Origin: Paraburkholderia hiiakae
GTDB taxonomy: Bacteria > Pseudomonadota > Gammaproteobacteria > Burkholderiales > Burkholderiaceae
Assembly: GCF_904848665.1 (NCBI RefSeq)
Contig: NZ_CAJHCQ010000009.1
Coordinates: 62,001 to 126,000 of the forward strand
Reading direction: 5' to 3'
DNA: 64,000 bases
Position 1 is the stretch's first letter; each line of letters opens with the position of its first letter. Below the pieces are notes generated by a model. The model did no database searches and was not told the DNA's origin. It saw only the letters and a program-made list of their open reading frames with translations. Made by a program: the position numbers and the translations under genes. Positions 1-9,724 of the stretch are shown in pieces.

Positions 1-262
1 AAGGCGGGCGGCGCATCTTTCGCGCACGGTACACCACGCGCTCGTGCGTTGCGCGCATGGTGCGCAGCGATGCGCAACCGGGCGCCGGTTCCGGCCACGT
101 TGCTTGCACGAAACAGGGTCCCACGCTTAAATAGGCAAGCGGAACGCCAGCGCGGCCGCCGTGGCCGCCGCGCGCGAGACCGCCGCTCATGCAGGACGAA
201 TATCCCCCGCGTTTCCCCATTTGCGAGGACGGCGCGAGACCGTACAAGAACCGGAGAAGGTC

Positions 263-1672
263 ATGAATGGGAGCACCGTTGCTGAACGCGAGGCGGCCGG
301 GCGTGCCGTGCGCGAGCGCTCGAAACGCTCGAGCCACAAGGAAACCGGCACCATCAAGCGCGATCCGCTCGCACTGCTGCGCGCAAGCAGCGAAGGCCGC
401 GTGCCGAACCTCGTGCAACTGCGCTACGGGCGCATGATGGTCTCGCCGTTCACGTTCTTTCGCGGCAGCGCGATCCTCCAGGCGCACGATCTCGCCGGTG
501 TGCCCAACACCGGCATGGCGATGGAGATTTGCGGCGACGCGCATCTGCTGAACTTCGGCGCCTTCGCCACGCCCGAGCGCCAGCTCGTGTTCGATCTCAA
601 CGACTTCGACGAGGTCGCGCCCGGCCCGTGGGAGTGGGATGTGAAGCGCCTCGTGGCTAGCTTCGTCGTGGCGGCGCGGCACATGCGCTATTCGCGCGGC
701 GTGGCCGAGGAACTGGTGATGACGGCCGTGGCCAGCTATCGCGACCGCCTGCGCCAATATGCAGAGTACGGCGCGCTCGATCTCTGGTACGACAAAATCA
801 CCTTCGATCGCATGGTCGAAACCGCGCTCACGCCCGAAGGCCGACGCCTGATCCGGCGCGGCATGGAGAAGGCCGCGAATCGCACGCACGAGAACCTGCT
901 CGAAAAGCTCGCGGAACGCGACGGCGATCAGTGGACGATTCACGACGCCCCGCCCGCGCTCTTTCACGTGCACGGCGCGAACACGCTGTTCGAGCCGGAA
1001 GACGACTGGTTCACGCTCGGCGACTGGCGCGCGCTGATCGAGCCGATGTACGAGGATTACGCGAAGACGCTCGCGCCCGACCGGCGCGAACTGCTCGATC
1101 ACTTCGTCATTCAGGATCTGGTATTCAAGGTGGTGGGCGTGGGCAGCGTGGGCACGCGCTGCCTCGTGATGCTGCTCGTCGATCACCACGAGAAGCCGCT
1201 CTTCCTGCAGGTGAAAGAGGCACGGCGCTCGGTCGTTTCGCAGTACTTCAAGTCGCCTTCGATCAAGCACGAAGGCGCGCGTGTCGTGCACGGCCAGCGG
1301 CTCCTGCAGGCGGCGAGCGACATCTTCCTCGGTTGGACCACGGGGCCCGCGGGGCGCCATTTTTATGTGCGCCAGTTGCGCGACATGAAGCTCTCGGTCG
1401 ATCTCCAGCTGCTCGACAGTACGCTGCTCTGCGGCTATGCGCGACTATGCGGCTGGGCGCTTGCGCGCGCGCACGCGAAGTCGGGCAGCGCGGCCATCGA
1501 AATTGGTTCGTACATTGGACGCAGCGATCAGTTCGCGGAGGCGCTCACGAGCTACGCGTTCAGCTATGCCGACCAGGTTGAGCGCGATTACGACGTGTTC
1601 ATCAAGGCCGTGCGCAGCGGCGCGATCGTCGCGCGCAGCGAAGAGGATATGGCGGCTGATTTTCGCGTTTGA
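263..1672 (+). CDS. DUF2252 family protein (kinase-like fold suspected)
   Basis: This 469-residue protein belongs to the DUF2252 (COG4320) family, whose biochemical role is not established. The ATG at 263 follows a purine-rich GGAGAAGG box and is preferred over an upstream in-frame ATG at 161 without one. Residues 91-99 (GDAHLLNFG) and 111-117 (DLNDFDE) resemble the catalytic loop and metal-binding loop of aminoglycoside-phosphotransferase-like kinases. A glycine-rich stretch (GVGSVGTR, 292-299) followed by LQVKEA with Lys318 resembles a nucleotide-binding loop with its lysine, but lies after the catalytic-like motifs. No signal peptide or membrane segment is visible. It stands alone ahead of a LysR gene. 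The family call is firm; kinase activity is inference. Confidence 0.85.
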   Translation: MNGSTVAEREAAGRAVRERSKRSSHKETGTIKRDPLALLRASSEGRVPNLVQLRYGRMMVSPFTFFRGSAILQAHDLAGVPNTGMAMEICGDAHLLNFGAFATPERQLVFDLNDFDEVAPGPWEWDVKRLVASFVVAARHMRYSRGVAEELVMTAVASYRDRLRQYAEYGALDLWYDKITFDRMVETALTPEGRRLIRRGMEKAANRTHENLLEKLAERDGDQWTIHDAPPALFHVHGANTLFEPEDDWFTLGDWRALIEPMYEDYAKTLAPDRRELLDHFVIQDLVFKVVGVGSVGTRCLVMLLVDHHEKPLFLQVKEARRSVVSQYFKSPSIKHEGARVVHGQRLLQAASDIFLGWTTGPAGRHFYVRQLRDMKLSVDLQLLDSTLLCGYARLCGWALARAHAKSGSAAIEIGSYIGRSDQFAEALTSYAFSYADQVERDYDVFIKAVRSGAIVARSEEDMAADFRV

Positions 1673-1783
1673 GGGCGTTTATCTTCAGGCCGCACGCGAG
1701 GCGCGGAGCCGAACGCGCTATCCTTGCGCTTTTCTTTCGTCCCGCCGCGCATGATCCACGTCCGCATGCCCGGCACGCGTCCC

Positions 1784-2677
1784 ATGCGTCTACGTCATAT
1801 CGAAGTCTTTCACGCGATCATGCGCACCGGCTCGCTTTCCAAAGCGGCCGAGTTGCTGTGCGTTTCCCAGCCCGCTGTCAGCAAGGTGCTCGCGCATGCG
1901 GAGCGCAGCGCGGGCCTCAAGCTCTTCAGCCGCGCGCACGGCCGTTTGCAGCCCACGCGCGAGGCCGAATTGCTGTTCGCCGAGACGCAGAAGCTGCAAT
2001 CGAACCTCGACAGCATTCGCGATCTCGCGCGAAATCTCGCGCTGCGCCCGCAAGGGCTGTTGCGCATCGGCTGTCTGCCCAGCCTCGGCATGAGCCTGAT
2101 TCCGGCTGCCGTGCAGACGTTTCGCACCGGCTATCCCGATGTGTCGCTCAAGATCCAGACGCGCCACACCGCCGAACTGCTCAACGCGCTGCTCACGCGC
2201 GAACTCGATCTGGCCGTCGCGCTCAATCCGCCCGCGCGGCCGGGCATTGCCGCAGTCGAGCTCGCGCGCACGGCCGTGGTCTGCGTCGCACCGCCCGACG
2301 ACCCGACGCCAGAACATGCGCCGCTCGCGTTGCGCGATCTGGTCGACGGTGAGTGGATCAGCATCGGCAACGTCGACCCGCTTGGCGAGGCGATCGGCAA
2401 CCTGCTCGAAGCCGAAGGCGTGGACGACCGGCTCGCGGCAGTCGAGGCGCAAACGTGGCACGTCGCGCGCGCACTCGCGGCGCGCGGCATCGGCCGTGTG
2501 CTGCTCGACGAACTCAGCGCGCGCGGGGCGGGCGAGCCGGTGGCGATCCGGCGCGTCGAACCGGCGCTCACGGTCGGCGTGTTCGCCATGTGGCGCGAAG
2601 GCGGCATGGACTCGCAGGCAGGCAGCGCGTTCGTGGAAGTGCTGCGCGGCTGCCTCGCCGCTTCTTGCGCGGCGTGA
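1784..2677 (+). CDS. LysR-family transcriptional regulator
   Basis: A 297-residue LysR-type regulator. The N-terminal winged helix-turn-helix covers about residues 1-60, with the typical run F-H-A-I-x-x-x-G-S-L-S-K-A-A and the recognition-helix stretch SQPAVSKVL. The rest is a LysR substrate-binding domain. Several in-frame ATGs occur (1724, 1751, 1766, 1784). None has a clear ribosome binding site; 1784 is chosen because LysR proteins usually start just before the first helix. The next gene on the same strand is an amino-acid binding protein, 148 nt downstream of the stop, which could be a target, but no operator was identified. The effector is unknown. Confidence 0.85.
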   Translation: MRLRHIEVFHAIMRTGSLSKAAELLCVSQPAVSKVLAHAERSAGLKLFSRAHGRLQPTREAELLFAETQKLQSNLDSIRDLARNLALRPQGLLRIGCLPSLGMSLIPAAVQTFRTGYPDVSLKIQTRHTAELLNALLTRELDLAVALNPPARPGIAAVELARTAVVCVAPPDDPTPEHAPLALRDLVDGEWISIGNVDPLGEAIGNLLEAEGVDDRLAAVEAQTWHVARALAARGIGRVLLDELSARGAGEPVAIRRVEPALTVGVFAMWREGGMDSQAGSAFVEVLRGCLAASCAA

Positions 2678-2825
2678 AGGCGCGAGCAGCCTGCATCCCG
2701 GATATTGGTGGGGCAATTGCGGCATGCGCGAGCCGCCGCGGGCCCCCGGTACAATCGCGCGCAGGGGGAAGCGGCGCGGGGTGCGCGCTTCAAGCGAACG
2801 AGTGAGAGATCCACAGGAGAGACGG

Positions 2826-3854
2826 TTGAAGCGCGAGTCAAAGCCGTTGGGCATCGCCAGAAAGCCGCGTGGCCGCATGCGGCGCAGTAGCGTGGCCCGC
2901 GCGCTTTTGGTCATGTGCTACGTCGCGTTCGCGTGCGCCTGTACGTTTGCGGTTGCGTCGCATGCCGATGAACTGGACAGCCCCACGCTGCGCAAGATTC
3001 GCGACACCGGCACCATCGTCATCGGCGTGCGCGAAGCGACCGTGCCGTTCTCCTATATGGCCGGCGGCGGCCACGCAACGGGCTACTCGTACGAGATCAC
3101 CCAGCGCATTGTGGAAAACGTGCGCGCAACGCTCAAGCTCCCCGCGCTGCGCGTGCGTGAACTCGTCGTCACGCCGCAAAACCGCATCACGCTCGTGCAG
3201 AACGGCACGATCGATCTCGAGTGCAGCACGACGACGCATACGCGCGAGCGCGAGAACGACGTGGCATTCTCGAACAGCATCTTCGAGTACGGCGTGCGCA
3301 TGCTGGTGAAGCGCGGCTCGCCGGTCCTGGACTTCGGCGATCTCGCGGGCCGCACCGTGGTCACGACCGCGGGCACTTCGGAAGAGCGCCTCTTGCGCCG
3401 CTGGAACATGGAGCGCGGGATGAATATGCACATCGTCGTCGCGAAGACTCACGGCGAGTCCGTCGAGGCCGTGCGCTCGGGACGCGCCGTTGCCTTCGTG
3501 ATGGACGAGCCGCTGCTGCACGCCGCGCTCGCGACCGGTTACATGGCGAGCGAAACGCCGGGTGCGCCCGTGGCGCAAAGCGCGCATACCATGAGCGAAG
3601 CGCACGCGTACGCAATAGTTGGCAGCCCGGCCAGGTCGGAGGTCTACGGCTGCATGTTCCGGCGCGGCGACACTGCCTTCAAGCGCATTGCCGACGACAC
3701 CATCGCGAAGATGGAGCGCTCGGGCGAAGCGCTCGCGCTTTACCGGCGCTGGTTCGAGTCGCCCATTGCGCCTGCGGGCGTGAACCTCGACTATCCGATG
3801 TCGGAGCAGATGAAGGCCCTTTTCGCGAATCCCAATGACCAGCCGCTCGATTGA
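2826..3854 (+). CDS. Glutamate/aspartate-type ABC transporter periplasmic binding protein
   Basis: A solute-binding protein of family 3, most like GltI, expected to capture an acidic or related polar amino acid in the periplasm. A TTG at 2826 lies 5 nt after AGGAGA and gives 342 residues; an ATG at 2877 gives 325 residues and puts the signal peptide at the very N-terminus. The hydrophobic segment ends in VASHADE, a plausible signal-peptidase I site. The mature part begins LDSPTLRKIRDTGTIVIGVRE, typical of the family, and carries the EC-STTTHTRER region seen in GltI homologues. No permease or ATPase genes adjoin it, so it either serves a transporter encoded elsewhere or is an orphan. Confidence 0.8.
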   Translation: MKRESKPLGIARKPRGRMRRSSVARALLVMCYVAFACACTFAVASHADELDSPTLRKIRDTGTIVIGVREATVPFSYMAGGGHATGYSYEITQRIVENVRATLKLPALRVRELVVTPQNRITLVQNGTIDLECSTTTHTRERENDVAFSNSIFEYGVRMLVKRGSPVLDFGDLAGRTVVTTAGTSEERLLRRWNMERGMNMHIVVAKTHGESVEAVRSGRAVAFVMDEPLLHAALATGYMASETPGAPVAQSAHTMSEAHAYAIVGSPARSEVYGCMFRRGDTAFKRIADDTIAKMERSGEALALYRRWFESPIAPAGVNLDYPMSEQMKALFANPNDQPLD

Positions 3855-3881
3855 AGGCTCAACCGAAAGAAAGAGGCAACG

Positions 3882-4646
3882 ATGAGTGATACGGAACAAC
3901 GCAAAATCGCACTGGTGACGGGCGCGGGCAGCGGCATCGGCCGCGCGTGCGCACGCAGGCTGCTGGCCAACGGCTTCGCCGTCGTGCTGGCGGGCAGACG
4001 GGCCGCGCCGCTCGAAGCGCTCGCTAACGAGGCACACGCGCGCGGCGAAGAGGCGCTGGCGGCGCCCTGCGACGTGACCGACGCGGCGGCCGTCGAGGCG
4101 CTCTTCGAGACGATCCGCACGCGCTACGGCCGGCTCGATCTGCTCTTCAACAACGCGGGCCGCAACGCGCCGGCCGTGGACATCGACGAGCTTTCCGTCG
4201 ACGACTGGCGCGCCGTGGTCGATACGAACCTCACCGGCGTGTTCCTGTGCACGCGCGCGGCCTTCGGGCTGATGAAGCGGCAGACGCCGCGCGGCGGGCG
4301 CATCATCAACAACGGCTCGATTTCGGCGCACGCGCCGAGGCCGTACAGCATTGCCTACACGGCTACCAAGCACGCGATCACTGGCCTGACGAAAACCGTT
4401 TCGCTCGATGGCCGGCGCTACGACATCGCGTGCGGACAAATCGACATCGGCAATGCGGCGACGGAGATGGCCGAGCGCATGGCGCGCGGCGTGCCGCAGG
4501 CGAACGGCGAAATCGCCGTCGAGCCGCTGATGGACGTCGAACTCGTGGCGGATGCGCTGCTGCACATGGCGCAACTGCCGCTCGAGGCGAACGTGCAGTT
4601 CATGACGATCATGGCGACGAAGATGCCGTTCGTGGGGCGCGGCTGA
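3882..4646 (+). CDS. SDR family NAD(P)-dependent oxidoreductase
   Basis: A classical short-chain dehydrogenase/reductase of 254 residues. The cofactor motif TGAGSGIG is at 13-20, NNAG at 90-93, and the catalytic set is Ser146, Tyr159 and Lys163 (YTATK). The ATG at 3882 follows a purine-rich GAAAGAAAGAGG stretch. The C-terminal sequence with a LEANVQFMTIMATKMPFVGRG-like tail is common in SDRs annotated only generally, so substrate and direction are unknown. It lies 27 nt after the binding-protein gene and might be cotranscribed with it, but no functional link is evident. Confidence 0.88.
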   Translation: MSDTEQRKIALVTGAGSGIGRACARRLLANGFAVVLAGRRAAPLEALANEAHARGEEALAAPCDVTDAAAVEALFETIRTRYGRLDLLFNNAGRNAPAVDIDELSVDDWRAVVDTNLTGVFLCTRAAFGLMKRQTPRGGRIINNGSISAHAPRPYSIAYTATKHAITGLTKTVSLDGRRYDIACGQIDIGNAATEMAERMARGVPQANGEIAVEPLMDVELVADALLHMAQLPLEANVQFMTIMATKMPFVGRG

Positions 4647-4735
4647 GCGCAACAGGCGAGCGCCGGGCGCGGCCGCACGCGCTCGCGCACAGTCCCGTAT
4701 ACTGGCCGCTGAACCACCACGACGCCTGAGCGCCC

Positions 4736-4993
4736 ATGTCTTTGCCCCCGCGTCCGGACGACGATCCGCGTCCCCAGCCGCCCGAATGTCCCAATAACGA
4801 CGATTGCTGCCATAGCGGCTGCGACCCCTGCATCTTCGATCTATACGATGAGGAGTTCGGCCGGTATCGCGTCGCGCTGGCTGCGTGGGAAGCGCGCGAA
4901 ACCGAGCGCCAGGCGCACGCGAAAGCCCCACGAAAGCAAGCCGCAAAATCGGCCTCACATTCCGCCGACTCGCGCGGCAAACCTTCGCGCTGA
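4736..4993 (+). CDS. Oxidoreductase-like domain protein (short, Cys-rich)
   Basis: An 85-residue protein matching the small oxidoreductase-like domain family found at the N-terminus of some eukaryotic oxidoreductases and as free-standing proteins in beta-proteobacteria. The hallmark cluster is CCxSGCxPCxxDLY, with Cys18, Cys24, Cys25, Cys29 and Cys32 and a following acidic DEE. The first 20 residues are proline-rich and the C-terminal 25 are basic and Ser/Lys-rich. The cysteine spacing suggests metal or redox chemistry, but no activity is known. The sirtuin gene follows 21 nt downstream, so the two are probably cotranscribed. Confidence 0.8.
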   Translation: MSLPPRPDDDPRPQPPECPNNDDCCHSGCDPCIFDLYDEEFGRYRVALAAWEARETERQAHAKAPRKQAAKSASHSADSRGKPSR

Positions 4994-5014
4994 ACTGCAT
5001 TGCTCCCTGCCGCC

Positions 5015-5881
5015 ATGACCGAATCCATCCTCGTTCCCAGCGCCCCCATCCTCGACGTCGCCGCGCTCGATGCGCTGCAGGCGTTCGTCGAGCGTCATCC
5101 GCGGCTGTTCGTGCTGACCGGCGCGGGGATCAGCACGGATTCCGGCATTCCGGGCTATCGCGACGAGAACGGCGCCTGGAAGCGCTCGCCGCCCATCACG
5201 CTGCAGGAATTCCTCGGCTCCGAGGGCATGCGTCGGCGTTACTGGGCACGCAGCTTGATCGGCTGGCCCACGGTGGGGCTCGCGCAGCCCAACGGCGCCC
5301 ACCGCGCGCTCGCGCGCCTGGGCGCGGCGGGCTACGCGCGCACGCTCGTCACGCAGAACGTGGATGGCCTGCATCAGCGCGCGGGCAGCCGCGACGTGAT
5401 CGAACTTCACGGCAGCATCGCGCACGTGCATTGCCTCGACTGCGGCGCGCAGTATTCGCGCGCCGCGATCCAGCCGGAACTCGAGGCGCGCAATCCGGCC
5501 ATTGCGGGCGCGAGCGCGGAACCCGCCGCCGACGGCGACGCCCATCTCGACTTCGATGGCGCCAACGCCTTCCACGTGCCCGCATGCGCCGCGTGCGGCG
5601 GCATGCTCAAGCCTTCGGTGGTGTTCTTCGGCGAGAACGTGCCGCGCGAGCGCGTGGCCAGCGCCTCGAACGCGCTCGACGAGGCCGATGCCGTGCTCGT
5701 GGTCGGCTCCTCGCTCATGGTGTATTCCGGCTACCGCTTCTGCGCCTGGGCGCAGCAGCGCGGCAAGCCCGTGGCCGCGATCAACATGGGCAAGACGCGC
5801 GCCGACCCGCTCCTCGCACTCAAGCTCGAAGCCCCCTGCGCCGCTGTGCTCGACGCGCTGGGCGCGCGCTTCGTCCCCTGA
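5015..5881 (+). CDS. Sir2-family NAD-dependent protein deacetylase
   Basis: A 288-residue sirtuin. The NAD-binding motifs GAGIS (36-40) and TQNVDGLH (113-120) are intact, the catalytic histidine is His132, and the structural zinc is expected at Cys140, Cys143, Cys191 and Cys194. An in-frame ATG at 5000 exists; 5015 (MTESILVP) is chosen as the likelier start, without strong ribosome-binding-site evidence. An insertion of about 45 residues, alanine-rich and acidic, separates the two zinc-cysteine pairs and makes this slightly longer than CobB. It should remove acyl groups from protein lysines in the cytoplasm, using NAD. The PPOX flavoprotein gene follows after 28 nt. Confidence 0.9.
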   Translation: MTESILVPSAPILDVAALDALQAFVERHPRLFVLTGAGISTDSGIPGYRDENGAWKRSPPITLQEFLGSEGMRRRYWARSLIGWPTVGLAQPNGAHRALARLGAAGYARTLVTQNVDGLHQRAGSRDVIELHGSIAHVHCLDCGAQYSRAAIQPELEARNPAIAGASAEPAADGDAHLDFDGANAFHVPACAACGGMLKPSVVFFGENVPRERVASASNALDEADAVLVVGSSLMVYSGYRFCAWAQQRGKPVAAINMGKTRADPLLALKLEAPCAAVLDALGARFVP

Positions 5882-5909
5882 CACTCCACGACTCCACGGA
5901 ACCGACGAC

Positions 5910-6527
5910 ATGCTGACCACGCTAGCCGACCTCGAAGCGCACTACGGCACGCCGCACGAACGCGCGTTGCGCAAGGAAATCGATCACGTCAACGCGGACT
6001 ACCGGCGCTTCATCGAAAGCTCGCCGTTCGTCGTGCTCGCCACGGGCGGCCCGGAAGGCCTCGACTGCTCGCCGCGCGGCGACGCACCGGGTTTCGTGCG
6101 CATTCTCGACGAGCACACGCTCGCGTTGCCCGACCGCCCCGGCAACAATCGCGTGGACAGCCTGCGCAACGTAGTCGCTTCGTCCCAGGTGGGGCTGCTG
6201 TTCATGGTGCCGGGCGTGGGCGAGATGCTGCGGGTCAACGGACGCGGCCGGGTGAGCACCGACTCCGCGCTCGTCGCGAGCTTCGCTGTGGACGGCAAGC
6301 CGCCGCGCTCGGTGCTCGTGATCGACGTGCAAAGTGTGTACTTCCATTGTTCCAAGGCCATCGTGCGCTCGAAGCTGTGGGACCCGTCGCACCACGTCGA
6401 ACGCTCGCATCTGCCGAGCGCGGGTGAAATGCTGCGCCGCGTGAACGCGGAGCAATACGGCGAGACGTTCGACGCCGAGACTTACGAAGCGGGCCTCGCC
6501 GAACGCATCAAGACCACGCTGTACTGA
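5910..6527 (+). CDS. Pyridoxamine 5'-phosphate oxidase-type FMN flavoprotein
   Basis: A 205-residue protein of the FMN-binding split-barrel (PPOX) superfamily, most like the MSMEG_1061-type subgroup. Recognisable parts are the N-terminal helix, the strand FVVLATGGPEGLDCSPRGD that lines the flavin site, LPDRPGNNRVDSLRN near the FMN phosphate, and GLLFMVPGVGEMLRVNGRGRV. The ATG at 5910 is 28 nt after the sirtuin stop. Members bind FMN or related flavins; the substrate is unknown and a pyridoxine-phosphate oxidase role is not implied. It sits in a same-strand run with the sirtuin and DUF938 methyltransferase genes. Confidence 0.82.
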   Translation: MLTTLADLEAHYGTPHERALRKEIDHVNADYRRFIESSPFVVLATGGPEGLDCSPRGDAPGFVRILDEHTLALPDRPGNNRVDSLRNVVASSQVGLLFMVPGVGEMLRVNGRGRVSTDSALVASFAVDGKPPRSVLVIDVQSVYFHCSKAIVRSKLWDPSHHVERSHLPSAGEMLRRVNAEQYGETFDAETYEAGLAERIKTTLY

Positions 6528-6564
6528 GTGAGCGCTGAGTCAACACCGAAGAGAACGCAACACG

Positions 6565-7179
6565 ATGAACGACCCGCAAGCCGCCCAACGCCTTTCTGCT
6601 CCCGCCGCCGAGCGCAACGCCGCGCCGATCCTGGAGGTGCTGCGCGATGCGCTGCCCGCGCGGGGCACGGTGCTCGAAATCGCGAGCGGCACCGGCCAGC
6701 ATGCCGTCCATTTCGCAGCCGCGTTTCCTGACCTCGCGTGGCAGCCGAGCGACGCCGACGCGCGCGCCCGCGCCTCGATCGACGCCTGGCGCGAGCACAC
6801 GGGACTCGCCAATCTGCGCGCGCCGCTCGATCTCGACGTGCGCCGCGAGCCCTGGCCAATCGACGCGGTGGATGCCATCGTTTGCATCAACATGATTCAC
6901 ATTGCGCCGTGGGAAGCGGCGCAGGCGCTTATGAAAGGTGCGGGCGCGCGCGTTGCTTCAGGCGGCGCGCTCGTGCTTTACGGGCCGTACCGGCGCGAAG
7001 GCGCGCACACGGCGCCGAGCAACGAGGCCTTCGACGCCGACTTGCGCGCGCGCGATCCGTCCTGGGGCGTGCGCGACATGGAGGCAGTGGAGGCACTGGC
7101 GCAGGCGCAAGGCTTCGACTGCGAGGCGCGCGTGGCGATGCCGGCGAACAATTTCACTCTGGTGTTCCGAAAACGCTAA
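6565..7179 (+). CDS. DUF938 class I SAM-dependent methyltransferase
   Basis: A 204-residue protein of the DUF938 family, with a Rossmann-type S-adenosylmethionine fold. Motif I is EIASGTGQHA (38-47); the acidic loop region PSDADARARASIDAW and the AVDAIVCINMIHIAPW strand follow in the usual order. It starts at 6565, 37 nt after the PPOX gene, so the oxidoreductase-like, sirtuin, PPOX and DUF938 genes may form one transcript. The methyl acceptor is not known for this family. No frame break or missing core motif is visible. Confidence 0.85.
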   Translation: MNDPQAAQRLSAPAAERNAAPILEVLRDALPARGTVLEIASGTGQHAVHFAAAFPDLAWQPSDADARARASIDAWREHTGLANLRAPLDLDVRREPWPIDAVDAIVCINMIHIAPWEAAQALMKGAGARVASGGALVLYGPYRREGAHTAPSNEAFDADLRARDPSWGVRDMEAVEALAQAQGFDCEARVAMPANNFTLVFRKR

Positions 7180-7298
7180 GCAGGTAGGGAAACATTCGTC
7201 GTAATGCGCGCGTGCGCGCGGCTCCAGGGCGTTTCCCTTATGCTTGCACGGTTGGCGCCCCGTTGCGGCGCCGTCTATGAATGAAGTGGAGAAACAAC

Positions 7299-8708
<1,410 letters not shown>

Positions 8709-8758
8709 GCTCGCAAGGCAAAAAGCCGCATTGTCGTTGCGGTCTTTGTCGGAATCGT

Positions 8759-8788
8759 AAGGTGAGTCCTTGGGACTCACCTTTTTTT
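8759..8788 (+). terminator. Intrinsic terminator after gnd
   Basis: A perfect 9-bp stem, GGTGAGTCC (8761-8769) with GGACTCACC (8773-8781), closes a 3-nt loop and runs straight into seven T residues. Two flanking A residues pair with the first T residues. It lies 50 nt after the gnd stop codon. Confidence 0.92.
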
Positions 8789-8917
8789 ATTGCTGGAATT
8801 GCAATGGTGTTTTGATGAATTAGGGTTTTCCCTAGAGGGGCCGGACGCCTACACTGTAATCAATGGCTGACGAACACGGTGTTCCGAAGCTGACATAAAA
8901 CAGATGGAGGTCCGATC

Positions 8918-9244
8918 ATGAACAAGCTCATCCCCGCAGTTGTCGTTGCCGCCGCTCTTGCCATCCCGGCCATCTCGTTCGCCCAGTCGAGCGAACAGGG
9001 CCTGACCCGCGCCCAGGTGCGCGCGGAACTGGTTCAACTGGAGCACGCCGGCTACAACCCGTCGGCCGACCATGTGAACTACCCGGAAAACCTCCAGGCC
9101 GCTCAAGCCCGCGTGACCCAGGAAAAGCTGGCCGCCGGCGACACCAGCGGCTACGGCGCACCGGCAGTGGGCACGTCGCAGTCGGGCGCGGCAGTGCAAC
9201 CGGCGCAAGTCGCACCGAACCAACGCATTTACTTCGGCCACTAA
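8918..9244 (+). CDS. DUF4148 secreted protein
   Basis: A 108-residue exported protein of the DUF4148 family, abundant in Burkholderiaceae and without a known function. A signal peptide covers about residues 1-22 (MNKLIPAVVVAAALAIPAISFA, cut before QSS). The family core follows as LTRAQVRAELVQLEHAGYNP, then a stretch with repeated basic and Gln residues and a Gly/Ala/Gln-rich tail ending in IYFGH. A GATGGAGG ribosome binding site precedes the ATG. A second DUF4148 gene lies on the minus strand at 59230-59502. Downstream are a hairpin and the GCAGT repeat tract before the next terminator. Confidence 0.9.
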   Translation: MNKLIPAVVVAAALAIPAISFAQSSEQGLTRAQVRAELVQLEHAGYNPSADHVNYPENLQAAQARVTQEKLAAGDTSGYGAPAVGTSQSGAAVQPAQVAPNQRIYFGH

Positions 9245-9256
9245 GCTCTGACCGAA

Positions 9257-9279
9257 CGGAACCGCCGCAGGCGGTTCCG
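9257..9279 (+). other. Perfect hairpin without T-tract after the DUF4148 gene
   Basis: CGGAACCGCC (9257-9266) pairs perfectly with GGCGGTTCCG (9270-9279) across a 3-nt loop, 13 nt after the DUF4148 stop codon. No run of T follows, so it is more likely an RNA stability element or a Rho-associated hairpin than an intrinsic terminator. Confidence 0.6.
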
Positions 9280-9317
9280 GCAAGCTACCCCCTGTAGTGA
9301 GTTGTCGCTCCACGTAG

Positions 9318-9568
9318 TCAGAAGTTGCAGTGCGAGTAATTGCAGTCGCAGTAGGCAGTGAATTGTCGCGTTAGAAGTAGAAGTTGCAGTACGAAGTGAG
9401 TAGTCGCAGTGTGCAGTTGCAATACGCAGTACGCAGGTGAGTTGTTGCAGTGAAGCAGTTGCAGTACGCAGAGAGAGCAGAAGGTAGTAGAAGTTGGCTG
9501 GCGCAGTGAGAGGTGCAGCCGTGCAGTAGTAGTACGCAGTAGGCAGTACGTTGTTGCAGCAGGCAGTC
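9318..9568. repeat. GCAGT-rich degenerate repeat tract
   Basis: About 250 bases contain 16 copies of GCAGT on the plus strand, often within larger units such as TTGCAGTACG or CGCAGTGTGCAGT. Copies are irregularly spaced by 2-25 bases. The top strand is rich in G and poor in C compared with its surroundings. Neither strand gives a convincing protein; the minus-strand reading is a Leu/Thr/Cys-rich artefact. The tract lies between the hairpin at 9257-9279 and the terminator at 9574-9605, so it may be transcribed as the 3' part of the DUF4148 mRNA or as a separate RNA. No known repeat family was recognised. Confidence 0.75.
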
Positions 9569-9573
9569 CAGCG

Positions 9574-9605
9574 CGGGCCGGTTCTCCACCGGCCCGTACT
9601 TTTTT
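9574..9605 (+). terminator. Intrinsic terminator after the GCAGT tract
   Basis: CGGGCCGG (9574-9581) pairs with CCGGCCCG (9589-9596) across a 7-nt loop, followed by TACTTTTTT. It lies 330 nt beyond the nearest coding sequence on this strand, so it would give any upstream transcript a long 3' region covering the repeat tract. Confidence 0.85.
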
Positions 9606-9646
9606 GTGGCGCGTTTTATCCATATCTAAGGACGCCGTATCAAACA

Positions 9647-9675
9647 TTGACGGGTCCGGACGTCACTCCTATGAT
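9647..9675 (+). promoter_or_regulatory. Putative sigma-70 promoter for the arabonate genes
   Basis: TTGACG (9647-9652) and TATGAT (9670-9675) are separated by 17 bases, close to the ideal sigma-70 arrangement. Transcription would start near 9682, about 43 nt before the dehydratase ATG. No operator was recognised nearby. Confidence 0.65.
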
Positions 9676-9724
9676 CGGGCGGCAGTTTCCATGACAGTTG
9701 CCCAGCTACAGGAGACGCCCCGCC

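Noticed and set aside
2838..5000. A 720-codon minus-strand open reading frame
   Set aside because: It is antisense to three well-supported genes (binding protein, SDR and small Cys-rich protein) and is Arg/His/Ala-rich without any domain, as expected for a shadow frame in high-GC DNA.
9318..9568. The repeat tract as a CRISPR array
   Set aside because: The repeated unit is only about five bases, spacing is irregular and there are no unique spacers of even length or cas genes nearby.
9318..9647. A 109-codon minus-strand reading over the GCAGT tract
   Set aside because: Its Leu/Thr/Cys-rich low-complexity sequence only reflects the ACTGC repeats; there is no ribosome binding site and it crosses a terminator.
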